Positions 9,071-16,797 of a stretch of 64,000 nucleotides of DNA are shown piece by piece. The stretch is taken from positions 235,300 to 299,299 of the forward strand of contig NZ_JAMTCS010000002.1 in the NCBI RefSeq assembly GCF_024171955.1. Reading direction: 5' to 3'. A program made the translations under genes and the position numbers. The number at the start of each line of letters is the position of its first letter. Within the stretch, counting starts at the first letter, position 1. Source of the DNA: Promicromonospora thailandica (GTDB lineage: Bacteria; Actinomycetota; Actinomycetes; Actinomycetales; Cellulomonadaceae). The notes under the pieces are model-generated. The model did no database searches. It had not been told where the DNA came from and worked only from the letters and a program-made list of their open reading frames with translations.

Positions 9071-9891
9071 ACGTGTCGGACGCACGGTTCGCCCCAGGGG
9101 CCCGGGGATCTGACACGGGCGGGCGGGTGACGCTCGTGGGGGGCGGCCCGGGCGCCGTCGACCTGCTGACGCTGCGGGCGTGGCGGGCGCTGCAGTCCGC
9201 CGACGTGGTCGTGGCCGACCGGCTCGGCCCCGTCGAGATCCTCGCCGAGCTGCCACCGCACGTCCGTGTGGTCGACGTGGGCAAGGCGCCCGGCCACCAC
9301 CCCGTGCCGCAGGAGCGCATCAACGCGCTGCTCGTGGAGCACGCGCTGGCGGGTGCCCACGTGGTGCGGCTCAAGGGCGGCGACCCGTTCGTGCTCGGCC
9401 GCGGTGGCGAGGAGGTGCTCGCGTGCGCCGAGGCGGGCGTACCGGTCGAGGTGGTGCCGGGCATCAGCTCTGCCGTCGCCGTGCCGGGGCTGGCCGGCAT
9501 CCCGCTCACCCACCGCGGGGTGACGGCGGGCTTCCACGTGGTCTCGGGCCACTGCGCCACCCCCGACAGCTCCGGGCCGCTCGACGCCGCGGCCCTCTCC
9601 TGCGTGCGCGACGGCACGGCTACCCTTGTCGTACTGATGGGGGTGCGGTCCCTCGGCGCGATCGTGGCGCAGTCCCTGGCCGCAGGCGCCGATCCCGGAA
9701 CTCCCGTGGCGGTCGTGGAGAACGGTTCCACGCCCGGGCAGCGTGTCACGCGTGCTCGCCTCGACGAGGCGGCCGAGGTGGCGGCGGCCCGCGGCGTCCG
9801 GTCCCCGGCGGTCGTCGTCATCGGCCACGTGGCCGCGGCAGGGCTTCTGGAGGGTACGCGTGAACGACGTCTGGCAGGTGCCGGTGTCTGA
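9067..9891 (+). CDS. cobA: uroporphyrinogen-III C-methyltransferase (sirohaem branch)
   Basis: A 274-residue SumT/CobA enzyme that methylates uroporphyrinogen III at C2 and C7 to give precorrin-2, the sirohaem precursor needed by NirB. The SAM-binding start VTLVGGGPGAVDLLT, the VVRLKGGDPFVLGRGGEE block and GISSAVAVPGLAGIPLTHRG are diagnostic. GTG 9067 overlaps the nirD stop. The first ~20 residues precede the conserved domain and are encoded by a sequence resembling a decayed copy of the GTGTCRGACGC palindrome family (see the repeat at 9072). There is no fused dehydrogenase/ferrochelatase domain, so oxidation and iron insertion must be done elsewhere. Confidence 0.94.
   Translation: MNVSDARFAPGARGSDTGGRVTLVGGGPGAVDLLTLRAWRALQSADVVVADRLGPVEILAELPPHVRVVDVGKAPGHHPVPQERINALLVEHALAGAHVVRLKGGDPFVLGRGGEEVLACAEAGVPVEVVPGISSAVAVPGLAGIPLTHRGVTAGFHVVSGHCATPDSSGPLDAAALSCVRDGTATLVVLMGVRSLGAIVAQSLAAGADPGTPVAVVENGSTPGQRVTRARLDEAAEVAAARGVRSPAVVVIGHVAAAGLLEGTRERRLAGAGV
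9072..9117. repeat. possible decayed copy of the GTGTCRGACGC palindrome family
   Basis: The left edge GTGTCGGACGC (9073-9083) is identical to the left edge of the palindrome at 41651. The right edge TCTGACAC (9109-9116) matches the right edge of the copies at 16754 and 21316. CGTGTC/GACACG can pair across the unit, but the centre differs and is dominated by C/G runs. It lies in the first codons of cobA and encodes a non-conserved N-terminal extension (VSDARFAPGARGSDTG). Confidence 0.35.
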
Positions 9892-11035
9892 CGTCGCGGC
9901 GCCCGCCCACGCCCAGGCGACCCACCCGACGCTGGGCCAGGTCATGGCAGGGGCCACCGTGCTCGTCACCGCGGAGCGGCGCGCCGGGGAGCTCGCCGCG
10001 GCCCTCGAGCGCCGCGGTGCCACCATCCGCCACGCCCCGGCGCTCAGCATGATCCCGCACGTGGACGACCAGACGCTGATCGCGGCGACGCGCGCCATCG
10101 TGGCCGCCCCGCCGGACGTCGTCGTGGTCACCACCGGGATCGGCTTCCGCGCGTGGATCGAGGCCGCCGACGCGCACGGCCTCGCCGAACCGCTGCTCGC
10201 ACTGCTCGCGGACACCCGCATCGTGGCGCGCGGGCCCAAGGCACGCGGCGCCATCCAGGCGACGGGCCTGCAGGCCGACTGGGTCGCGGAGTCCGAGACC
10301 TCGGCCGAGGTGGCCGAGGTGCTGCTCAGCGAGGGTGTGCAGGGCCTGCGCATCGCGATCCAGCACCACGGCGCGGGCGCCGACGGGCTGGACGAGGTGT
10401 TCGAGAAGGCCGGTGCCCAGGTCGCGAGCCTCGTGGTCTACCGCTGGGGCCCCGCGCCCGACCCCGCCGTGGTCCGCGACTCGGCGCACGCCGTGGCCGA
10501 CGGCGAGATCGACGCCGTCGTCTTCACCTCCGCCCCGGGCGCCGAGGCCTGGCTGCGGGCCGTCGAGGACGAGGACCTGCTCGACCGGGTGCGCTTCCGG
10601 TTCACCGACGGCAGGATCGTCGCGGCCGCCGTCGGCCCCGTGACGGCGAAGCCGCTGGAGCACCGGGGGATCGTGCCGCTGCAGCCCGAGCGCGGGCGGC
10701 TCGGTGCCCTGGTCCGCGCGCTGGTGGGGCACTACGAGCGCATCGAGTCCCTGGCACTGAGCACCGTGGCGGGGTCCCTGGTGATCCGCGCGCGCGTCGC
10801 GGTGCTCGACGGGCAGGTGCTGCCCCTGTCACCGACCGGCGTCGCCGTGCTGCGGCTGCTCGCGGCGGCCGAGGGCGACGTCGTGCCGCGCGAGGAGGTG
10901 CTCGCGGCCCTGCCGGGAGCGTCCCAGGACACGCACGCGGCGGAGGTCGCGATCGCCCGGCTGCGCGAGGCCGCGGGCCGCCGCGACCTGATCCGCACGG
11001 TGGTCAAGCGCGGCTACCGCATCGAGCTGGCCTGA
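9860..11035 (+). CDS. nnaR: uroporphyrinogen-III synthase-like protein fused to winged-helix DNA-binding domain (NnaR type)
   Basis: A 391-residue two-domain protein. Residues ~20-270 are HemD-like (TVLVTAERRAGELAAALERRG; VVVVTTGIGFRAW; FTSAPGAEAWL). Residues ~295-391 are an OmpR-type winged helix ending in RTVVKRGYRIELA. Known actinobacterial relatives (NnaR of Streptomyces and Mycobacterium) act with GlnR as regulators of nitrate assimilation, and its place at the end of this cluster fits that role. GTG 9860 has GGAGGG five bases upstream and overlaps the end of cobA by 32 bases; in-frame GTGs at 9878 and 9884 are alternatives. Whether the HemD half keeps catalytic activity cannot be judged from sequence alone. 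Confidence 0.88.
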   Translation: MNDVWQVPVSDVAAPAHAQATHPTLGQVMAGATVLVTAERRAGELAAALERRGATIRHAPALSMIPHVDDQTLIAATRAIVAAPPDVVVVTTGIGFRAWIEAADAHGLAEPLLALLADTRIVARGPKARGAIQATGLQADWVAESETSAEVAEVLLSEGVQGLRIAIQHHGAGADGLDEVFEKAGAQVASLVVYRWGPAPDPAVVRDSAHAVADGEIDAVVFTSAPGAEAWLRAVEDEDLLDRVRFRFTDGRIVAAAVGPVTAKPLEHRGIVPLQPERGRLGALVRALVGHYERIESLALSTVAGSLVIRARVAVLDGQVLPLSPTGVAVLRLLAAAEGDVVPREEVLAALPGASQDTHAAEVAIARLREAAGRRDLIRTVVKRGYRIELA

Positions 11036-11064
11036 GCCCGCGCGTCAGTCCCGGGGCGCCGGAC

Positions 11065-11664
11065 TCATCGGCCGGGCGGTTGCAGGGCCCCGACCAGTGT
11101 CGACTCCACCACCTCGCGGACCGCGGCGTCGTCCGGGCGCGCCCCGAGCCGGCCCGCGAACAGGAGGTGCCCCGTGCCCACGAGCGTCATCGCGAGGTGG
11201 CGCGGCTCCGCCCCCGGTGCGACCCGGCCGGACGACTGCTCGCCGGCCAGATAGGTGGCCAGCGCCTCGGTGATCTCGGTCAGCAGCGGCAGTCCCTCGG
11301 GCGTCGTCTCGCGCAGCCGGCGGCGCAGCTCGTCACGCGCGGTGACGAGCGCCACGACGGAGAGTGCGACGTCGTCGAGGGTCGCCGTGAGGTAGCCGGT
11401 CACGTGGCCCACGACGTCATCGGAGCCCGAAGCGGCGGCCAGGCGTTCGCCGAGGTCCGCGGCCTGCTGGATGCGAGCGCGGACGAGGGCGGCGAGCAGG
11501 TCGTCGACGTCGGCGAAGTGCCGGTGCAGCACACCCTTGGCGACGCCTGCCTCGTCCGTCACGGCGCGGCTGGTCAGCGCGCCGGCGCCGCCCGTCGCGA
11601 GCAGCCGTTCCGCCGCGGCGACGAGCTGGGCGCGCGGGTCGTCGAGGGCGACTCCGGTGGGCAC
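11065..11664 (-). CDS. TetR-family transcriptional repressor
   Basis: A 199-residue regulator. The N-terminal helix-turn-helix is visible (AAERLLATGGAGALTSRAVTDE, then GVAKGVLHRHFADVDDLL), followed by a helical ligand-binding half. I chose GTG 11664 because GAAGGAG lies six bases upstream and the helix-turn-helix then begins at the usual distance; the longer frame to 11733 would add 23 residues encoded inside the operator. The gene is divergent from a methyltransferase gene across an 81-base gap that contains a strong palindrome, so it probably controls both. The ligand is unknown. Confidence 0.88.
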   Translation of the reverse strand: MPTGVALDDPRAQLVAAAERLLATGGAGALTSRAVTDEAGVAKGVLHRHFADVDDLLAALVRARIQQAADLGERLAAASGSDDVVGHVTGYLTATLDDVALSVVALVTARDELRRRLRETTPEGLPLLTEITEALATYLAGEQSSGRVAPGAEPRHLAMTLVGTGHLLFAGRLGARPDDAAVREVVESTLVGALQPPGR

Positions 11665-11716
11665 GTACGACTCCTTCTCCGGCCGGACAGGGACGCGACC
11701 ACAGCCATGTTGCCTG

Positions 11717-11754
11717 AGTGGGCATGCGCCCACTAGCGTGGGCGCATGCCCACT
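11717..11754 (+). promoter_or_regulatory. double palindromic operator with leaderless promoter for the methyltransferase
   Basis: A perfect inverted repeat with 17-base arms, AGTGGGCATGCGCCCAC (11717-11733) and its complement (11738-11754), separated by TAGC. Each arm is itself a palindrome, GTGGGC-N4-GCCCAC, the size expected for a TetR dimer site, so two dimers could bind side by side. The -10 hexamer TAGCGT (11734-11739) lies between the sites and the methyltransferase ATG at 11746 lies inside the right-hand site. The operator would therefore directly occlude a leaderless start. Confidence 0.75.
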
Positions 11755-12618
11755 TCAAGGATGCCGGACTCCCATCTGCACCGCGGAGCCGCCGAAGGGT
11801 TCGGGGCGGACGCCGAACGGTACGACCGTGCGCGGCCTGTGACGCCCCGGCCGGTGGCGGACGCCGTGCTCGCCTACCTGGCCGGCGGACCGCTGGGCGC
11901 GGGCTACCCACCCGCGGCGGCGTCGGCCCCCGCGGCACCCCCGCGCGTGCTCGACGTCGGGATCGGCACCGGCCTGTCCGCGCTCCCGTTCCGTGCCGCC
12001 GGGGCGCACGTGCTCGGCGTCGAGGCCGACCCGCGCATGGCGGCCGTGGCGCGCGGGCGCGGCCTGGACGTCGAGGTGGCCCGGTTCGAGCAGTGGCAAC
12101 CGGCAGGCCGGACGTTCGACGTCGTGGTCTCCGGCATGACCTGGCACTGGGTCGATCCCGTCGGCGGGGCCGCGCAGGCGGCCCGCGTGCTGCGGGACGG
12201 CGGCGTGCTCGCCGTGTTCTGGCACGCCGCGGACCTCCCGCCGACGCTGCGCGAGGCCTTGCACCGCCTGTACTCGACCGCGCTGGAGGGCACCCCGGGT
12301 GCCGCGATGTACACCCCTGGTCGCTCCGCGGCGGACGGGTACGAGGCGATGCTGGACAGGGCGCAGGACGGGCTGACCGAGGCGGGCGGGTTCGCCGCAC
12401 CGGAGCGCCTGCGGCACCACTGGCAGCGCCGGTACACCGTGGCGGAGTGGCTCGACCAGGTGCCGACGTCCGGCGGGTTCGGCCGCCTGCCCGAGCCGGT
12501 GCAGCGGGTGGTCCTGGACGGCACACGATCCGCCCTGGACGGTGACCCGGCGGTCAGCAACGGCGCATTCACGGTGGACCACACCACCGTGCTGCTGGCG
12601 GCGCGCCGCGTGGGCTGA
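11746..12618 (+). CDS. class I SAM-dependent methyltransferase
   Basis: A 290-residue methyltransferase. The SAM-binding motif VLDVGIGTGLSALPF is near residue 67, the acidic end of strand 2 is VEADPRM, and the motif IV-like VVSGMTWHWVDP resembles the ubiquinone/menaquinone and trans-aconitate type enzymes. The substrate cannot be read from the sequence. The start is the ATG six bases after TAGCGT, a leaderless arrangement within the TetR operator, so the gene is probably induced when the divergent repressor binds its ligand. A detoxification or specialised-metabolite role is possible but is only inference from the repressor pairing. Confidence 0.82.
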   Translation: MPTSRMPDSHLHRGAAEGFGADAERYDRARPVTPRPVADAVLAYLAGGPLGAGYPPAAASAPAAPPRVLDVGIGTGLSALPFRAAGAHVLGVEADPRMAAVARGRGLDVEVARFEQWQPAGRTFDVVVSGMTWHWVDPVGGAAQAARVLRDGGVLAVFWHAADLPPTLREALHRLYSTALEGTPGAAMYTPGRSAADGYEAMLDRAQDGLTEAGGFAAPERLRHHWQRRYTVAEWLDQVPTSGGFGRLPEPVQRVVLDGTRSALDGDPAVSNGAFTVDHTTVLLAARRVG

Positions 12619-12706
12619 TCCCGCCGGACCGTATTCCCTGACGCCGTCATCGTTCCCGCCCTGCCGCCCGTCAGGATGTAGTGAGCAGGGAGAGGGGGCG
12701 TCACCG

Positions 12707-14431
12707 ATGGCGCAGTGGGAGATCGAGCTCGAGGAGCTCATGGCGCGGCGCAGCCGCGCACTGGTCGGGTACGCGTACACGCTGACGCGGAACACGACGC
12801 AGGCCGAGGACCTGGTGCAGGACGCGCTGGTGAAGGTGTTCTCGCGGCTGCGGCGGCCGCGCGAGCTGGACGGACAGGTCGTGGACCTGGACCGGGACCA
12901 GCCGCAGCTGACCAACGCGGAGGCCTATGTGCGGCGCGCCATGCTGACCATCTATCTGGACGGCTACCGCCGCAGCACGAGCTGGGCGGGCATCAAGCAC
13001 CTGCTGGCCGACGAGGAGCACGAGCCGGCGGCGGAGCGGGTCGCGACCGCCAAGGTGGACGTGGGCATGGCGCTGGCCCGGCTGTCGCCGCGGCAGCGCG
13101 AGTCGGTGGTGCTGCGGTTCTTCGAGGACATGACGGTGCCGCAGATCGCGCAGACGCTCGGCACGAGCCCGGGCACGATCAAGCGGCACCTGTCCAACGC
13201 GATGGAGCTGTTGCGCGGGTCGCTGGCCGAGATGACCGTTCCGGAGATGGACACGGCGTTCGAGGAGCGGCTCGGCGCGGTGTCCGGGTCGGTGCGCCGT
13301 CGTCGGGCGGCGAAGGTGGGGGCGCTCGGGGGTGCCTCGCTCGTGGTCGCGGGCCTGCTGGCCATGGCGGCCCTGTGGGGGCCGGGCCGGCTCCTGTCGG
13401 AGCCGGTGCCGCCCGCGGAGCAGGGCTCGGTCGGCGGGCAGGCGCCGGAACCGTGGACCGACCAGGGGGCGCAGTACCGGTGCGGCATGGAGGTCACGGA
13501 GCTGACGTCGACGGCCGACACGGTCGAGCTGACGCTGACCGGCGACGTGACGGCCGACGAGTACGGCCTGTCCGTGCCCGTGCAGATCAGCCGGACCGAT
13601 ACCGACGGCCCCGAGCTCAGCGGCGGCGAGCCGATGCTCGTCTTCGCGAAGGACGGCCAGGTGGTCGACCTCGGACCGGGCTGGCACGAGGGCGGGTACG
13701 GGCTGCCCGGGGCGGGCGAGTCGGTGGACACCGTCGCCACCGCGCCCGCGACGACGGCCTGCGGCGACTGGACGGTGGGCGCGATCGCCAACACCTACCT
13801 CGACCCGCGCCCGGCGGGCACGTACGACGTCTACGCGGTCCTGCCCTACGGCACGGACTCCGAGGCGCAGATGGCCGTCAGCGAGCCCGTCAGCATGGAG
13901 GTGCCCGCGGTCGAGGTGCCGGAGGAGGAGCCGCTGACGGTCGACATCCGCGACGGGTACCAGCCCGAGTGGCTGACGGGCACGGAGCTGCAGTGCGGCG
14001 CCCACGCGTCGGACATCCCGGCCGGGCCGCGGGTGCCACGGGTGCGCGACAACCTCGAGCTGTCGGCGGAGACCAGCGGCGAGTCCCTGGCGCCGTCCGA
14101 GGTGACGATCACCGTCGAGGAGACGGCGGGCGAGGCCGTCGACACCACCCGCACGCCGTTCACGCTGGTCTGGCTCAGCGCGGGGCGCGTGGTCGGCGTC
14201 GGCCAGGACGTCTGGTCGGCGCCCGAGGAACCGCTGCGGGTCGAGCCCGGCGGGCAGGCGTCCGTCGTCGTCCCGGTGGAGCCGGACACGAGCTGCCTCA
14301 CCGATCCCGAGGCCGGCCTGCCGGACGGTGCGTACACGCTGTACGCCCTCACGCAGCTCGACCCGGGGGCGGACGGCGAGCCCCGCTACCTGGCGGTCGA
14401 GGCCGTCATCGACTACCTCGTGGGGGAGTGA
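12707..14431 (+). CDS. SigE-family sigma factor fused to a membrane segment and large extracellular domain
   Basis: A single 574-residue reading frame. Residues 1-~175 are an ECF/SigE-family sigma factor: region 2 (RALVGYAYTLTRNTTQAEDL) and region 4 (LSPRQRESVVLRFFEDMTVP, then GTIKRHLSNAMELLR). A basic stretch (VRRRRAAK) follows, then one membrane helix at about 206-226. The remaining ~345 residues lie outside the cell and hold two related modules beginning near 255 (YRCGMEV) and 413 (DGYQPEWL). In the neighbouring loci the same two parts are separate, stop-start-coupled genes, so this is a fusion of sigma factor and partner. ATG 12707 has GGGAGAGG upstream and matches the paralogue start. 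In-frame ATGs at 13232 and 13247 could give a separate partner protein. Confidence 0.85.
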   Translation: MAQWEIELEELMARRSRALVGYAYTLTRNTTQAEDLVQDALVKVFSRLRRPRELDGQVVDLDRDQPQLTNAEAYVRRAMLTIYLDGYRRSTSWAGIKHLLADEEHEPAAERVATAKVDVGMALARLSPRQRESVVLRFFEDMTVPQIAQTLGTSPGTIKRHLSNAMELLRGSLAEMTVPEMDTAFEERLGAVSGSVRRRRAAKVGALGGASLVVAGLLAMAALWGPGRLLSEPVPPAEQGSVGGQAPEPWTDQGAQYRCGMEVTELTSTADTVELTLTGDVTADEYGLSVPVQISRTDTDGPELSGGEPMLVFAKDGQVVDLGPGWHEGGYGLPGAGESVDTVATAPATTACGDWTVGAIANTYLDPRPAGTYDVYAVLPYGTDSEAQMAVSEPVSMEVPAVEVPEEEPLTVDIRDGYQPEWLTGTELQCGAHASDIPAGPRVPRVRDNLELSAETSGESLAPSEVTITVEETAGEAVDTTRTPFTLVWLSAGRVVGVGQDVWSAPEEPLRVEPGGQASVVVPVEPDTSCLTDPEAGLPDGAYTLYALTQLDPGADGEPRYLAVEAVIDYLVGE

Positions 14432-14461
14432 CCAACGATTCGCTCGCGGTGCGCGTCATGG
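14432..14461 (+). promoter_or_regulatory. ECF-type promoter CCAACG-N16-CGTC
   Basis: CCAACG (14432-14437) and CGTCATGG (14454-14461) are separated by 16 bases, the classical spacing and sequence type of ECF sigma promoters. It begins at the stop codon of the fused sigma gene and lies 45 bases before the next sigma factor start, so autoregulation is likely. Near-identical elements precede 18159 and 19081. Confidence 0.6.
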
Positions 14462-14506
14462 GGTGTGTGGAGACGATGACAGCACACACGCACCCGGGGG
14501 GTGGAC

Positions 14507-15082
14507 ATGGCGGCATGGGAAAGCGAGCTCGATGAGCTCATGCGGGCCCGCGGAGGCGCCCTGGTCCGCTACGCCTACATGCTCTCGGGCGACCGCGCGC
14601 TGGCCGAGGACCTGGTCCAGGACGCGCTGGTGAAGGTCTACTCGCGGCTGCGCCGCCCCGGCCGGGGCGGCGCGGTCGGCGTCGCCGCGGGCAGCCGCGC
14701 GCACGACCTGGACTCCCCGTTCACGAACGCGGAGGGCTACGTGCGGCGTGCGATCCTCACCATCTACCTGGACGGCTACCGCAAGCGGCAGCGCTGGGCC
14801 GGGATCAAGCACCTCATGGCCGACGACCCCAGCACCCGCGGCGCCGACCAGGCCGCCTCGGCGCGGGTCGACGTCATGGCGGCGCTCGCCCGGCTCGGGG
14901 CCCGCGAGCGCGCCTGCGTGGTGCTGCGCTACTTCGAGGACATGACGGTGCCGCAGATCGCCGAGGCCCTGGGCACCGCCCAGGGCACGGTCAAGCGGTA
15001 CCTGTCCGACGCCACCAAGAACCTGCAGGAGATCCTGCGACCCGACGACTTCCGACCTGCCGAGGGGAGGGCCGCCCGATGA
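14507..15082 (+). CDS. SigE-family RNA polymerase sigma factor
   Basis: A 191-residue ECF-type sigma factor. Region 2 is seen as RYAYMLSGDRALAEDLVQDA and region 4 as ARERACVVLRYFEDMTVPQI followed by GTVKRYLSDATKNL. There is no region 3 and no region 1.1. ATG 14507 is chosen over GTG 14501 because a G-rich Shine-Dalgarno run precedes it and the start then aligns with MAQWEIELEEL of the fused paralogue. The stop overlaps the ATG of the membrane partner (ATGA), so the two are made together. It should direct polymerase to a small envelope-related regulon including its own promoter; the signal is unknown. Confidence 0.92.
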   Translation: MAAWESELDELMRARGGALVRYAYMLSGDRALAEDLVQDALVKVYSRLRRPGRGGAVGVAAGSRAHDLDSPFTNAEGYVRRAILTIYLDGYRKRQRWAGIKHLMADDPSTRGADQAASARVDVMAALARLGARERACVVLRYFEDMTVPQIAEALGTAQGTVKRYLSDATKNLQEILRPDDFRPAEGRAAR

Positions 15083-16746
15083 GCCACGACGACCTGAACA
15101 ACGACTTCCTGAGCGGCGCGCTCCGTGGCGCAGCCGACGCGATGCCCGGTGGGGAGGTGGACGACCTGAACGTCTCGTTCGGAGTGGTCCGGGACCGCGT
15201 GCGACGCCGCCGGGCCGTCAAGGTCGGCGGTCTCGCCGGCGCCAGCCTCGCGGTGGCGGGGGTGCTCGCCTTCGGCGTGACCCAGTCGCCCGTGTGGAAC
15301 ACCACGGAGCCGGTCCTGCCCGGTGACCCGAGCACGTCGGCGTCCGCGGACCCCGCACCGACCGGTCCGCCCGCGACGAGCGTGATCACCGACGGCTACG
15401 CGCCGCAGTGGATCGCGGACCTCGGGCTGGGCCTGGAGTGCGGCATGCCCGTGGAGGACCTGACGACGACGGCGGACGGGTGGACGGCGGCCGCGGGCGG
15501 GGACCTGTACGGGCGGACGTCGGACCAGGGCGGCGACGCGGTGCCGAGCCGGCACATGGCCGCGACGGTCGAGGGCGGCGCGCTGGACGTGCCGCCGGTG
15601 CTGGTGTGGAGCCAGGACGGCCAGGTCGTGGACCTCGGCTCGAACGTGTTCGGGGGGTCGACGCCGGCCGAGCCGCTGCTCGGTGGCGGCGACGGCACCG
15701 TCCAGGCCGAGAGCGGCGCGTACACGACGTGCGCGCCGTCCCAGGGCGACGCGGGCGACGAGTACCAGACCCCGCTGCCCCAGGGTGACTACGAGGTGCG
15801 TGTCGTCGCCTTCCCGCAGGTCGACGGCGGGTGGGGGGCCGTGGTGAGCGACCCGGTCGCGGTGCGGCTCGACGCCGACGGCGCCCACACGCCGACCGGC
15901 ACGCGCGGCGGCGCGGCCACGATCGAGATACCCGGACCGGCGGACGGCGAGATCACGCGGTTCGAGCTCGACCGCACGACGGCCTGGGCCACCGCGGGGC
16001 AGACCTGGCGCGGCTACTCGTCCGACGCCCCCATGCAGGTGGTCGGTGCGTGCGAGAGCTCCGACCCGCAGGACGTGCTCCCGCTCGAGGTCGTGCTGCC
16101 CTCGACGGGCGACGTCCTGGTCACGGCGCAGCTCACCTGCGACGGCGAGGAGACCACCGAGCCGCTCGGCGTCCTGTCGGGCGGGGAGAACGCGCTCGAC
16201 CTCCGCCTGGTCGACGTGTCCGACGGCACCGCGCGGGCCTGGGTCTCGCTCCAGCCCGCGGCCTCGGACGACAGCGCGGGCGCCTGCTCCGCCGAGGGCA
16301 CGGACCTGCGGTGGGACCCGGCCAGGTCGCCGGGCGCGGCGGCCGGCGCGACCGCCGAGGCCCTCGTGAACGCGGCACTGGCCTGCGACAGCGCACAGCT
16401 CGTCGAGCGGGCGAACCAGGATGGTACGGAGGTCATGTTCGGCGAGACGGTCGACCAGATGTTCGCGCTGCCCGACACGGACACGCAGCGCTACCGCACG
16501 CTGGTCGCCCTGCTGGCCGGGACGACGGGCGCGGTCGACAGCGACACCGGCGACGTCCGGTGGCCCCGCGTCGCGACGCCCGAGTTCCGGGACGACGACG
16601 CGGCCTGGCAGGAGGTCGTGGACGCGGGCCTCCTGACCCAGGAGGACGCCGATGCCCAGCGCGCCGACGACGTGTTCGGCTACACCGGCATGACGATCGC
16701 CATCGGCGCGGACGGCACCTGGTTGTACTACACGCCGACCGACTGA
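15079..16746 (+). CDS. membrane partner of SigE-type sigma factor, large extracellular domain
   Basis: A 555-residue protein with a short cytoplasmic N-terminus (about 45 residues ending in RVRRRRAVK), one membrane helix (about 48-70) and ~480 extracellular residues. Outside the membrane it has a DGYAPQWIADLGLGLECG module (from ~100), a central beta-rich region and a C-terminal module (about 402-555) beginning with a Cys and ending YTGMTIAIGADGTWLYY. The C-terminal module recurs in the proteins at 18159 and 19665. No zinc-type anti-sigma motif (HX3CX2C) is present. Coupling to the sigma gene suggests an anti-sigma or sensor role, which is inference; I recognise no named family for the extracellular part. 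Confidence 0.75.
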   Translation: MSHDDLNNDFLSGALRGAADAMPGGEVDDLNVSFGVVRDRVRRRRAVKVGGLAGASLAVAGVLAFGVTQSPVWNTTEPVLPGDPSTSASADPAPTGPPATSVITDGYAPQWIADLGLGLECGMPVEDLTTTADGWTAAAGGDLYGRTSDQGGDAVPSRHMAATVEGGALDVPPVLVWSQDGQVVDLGSNVFGGSTPAEPLLGGGDGTVQAESGAYTTCAPSQGDAGDEYQTPLPQGDYEVRVVAFPQVDGGWGAVVSDPVAVRLDADGAHTPTGTRGGAATIEIPGPADGEITRFELDRTTAWATAGQTWRGYSSDAPMQVVGACESSDPQDVLPLEVVLPSTGDVLVTAQLTCDGEETTEPLGVLSGGENALDLRLVDVSDGTARAWVSLQPAASDDSAGACSAEGTDLRWDPARSPGAAAGATAEALVNAALACDSAQLVERANQDGTEVMFGETVDQMFALPDTDTQRYRTLVALLAGTTGAVDSDTGDVRWPRVATPEFRDDDAAWQEVVDAGLLTQEDADAQRADDVFGYTGMTIAIGADGTWLYYTPTD

Positions 16747-16753
16747 CCGGCAG

Positions 16754-16797
16754 GTGTCAGACGCTCAGGTCGCACCCGTGACCTGAGCGTCTGACAC
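16754..16797. terminator. bidirectional hairpin, GTGTCRGACGC palindrome family copy 1
   Basis: Arms GTGTCAGACGCTCAGGTC (16754-16771) and its exact complement (16780-16797) around an 8-base loop. It lies between two convergent genes, starts 7 bases after the upstream stop and overlaps the last codons of the MpaB-like gene. No T-run follows, as is common in high-GC actinobacteria. Copies 2 and 3 are at 21316 and 41648. Confidence 0.75.

Noticed and set aside
12637-12675. CCTGACG/CGTCAGG inverted repeat upstream of the fused sigma gene as operator or ECF promoter
   Set aside because: The arms are only seven bases with a 25-base gap and no CAAC box is at the right distance from CGTC; too weak to call.
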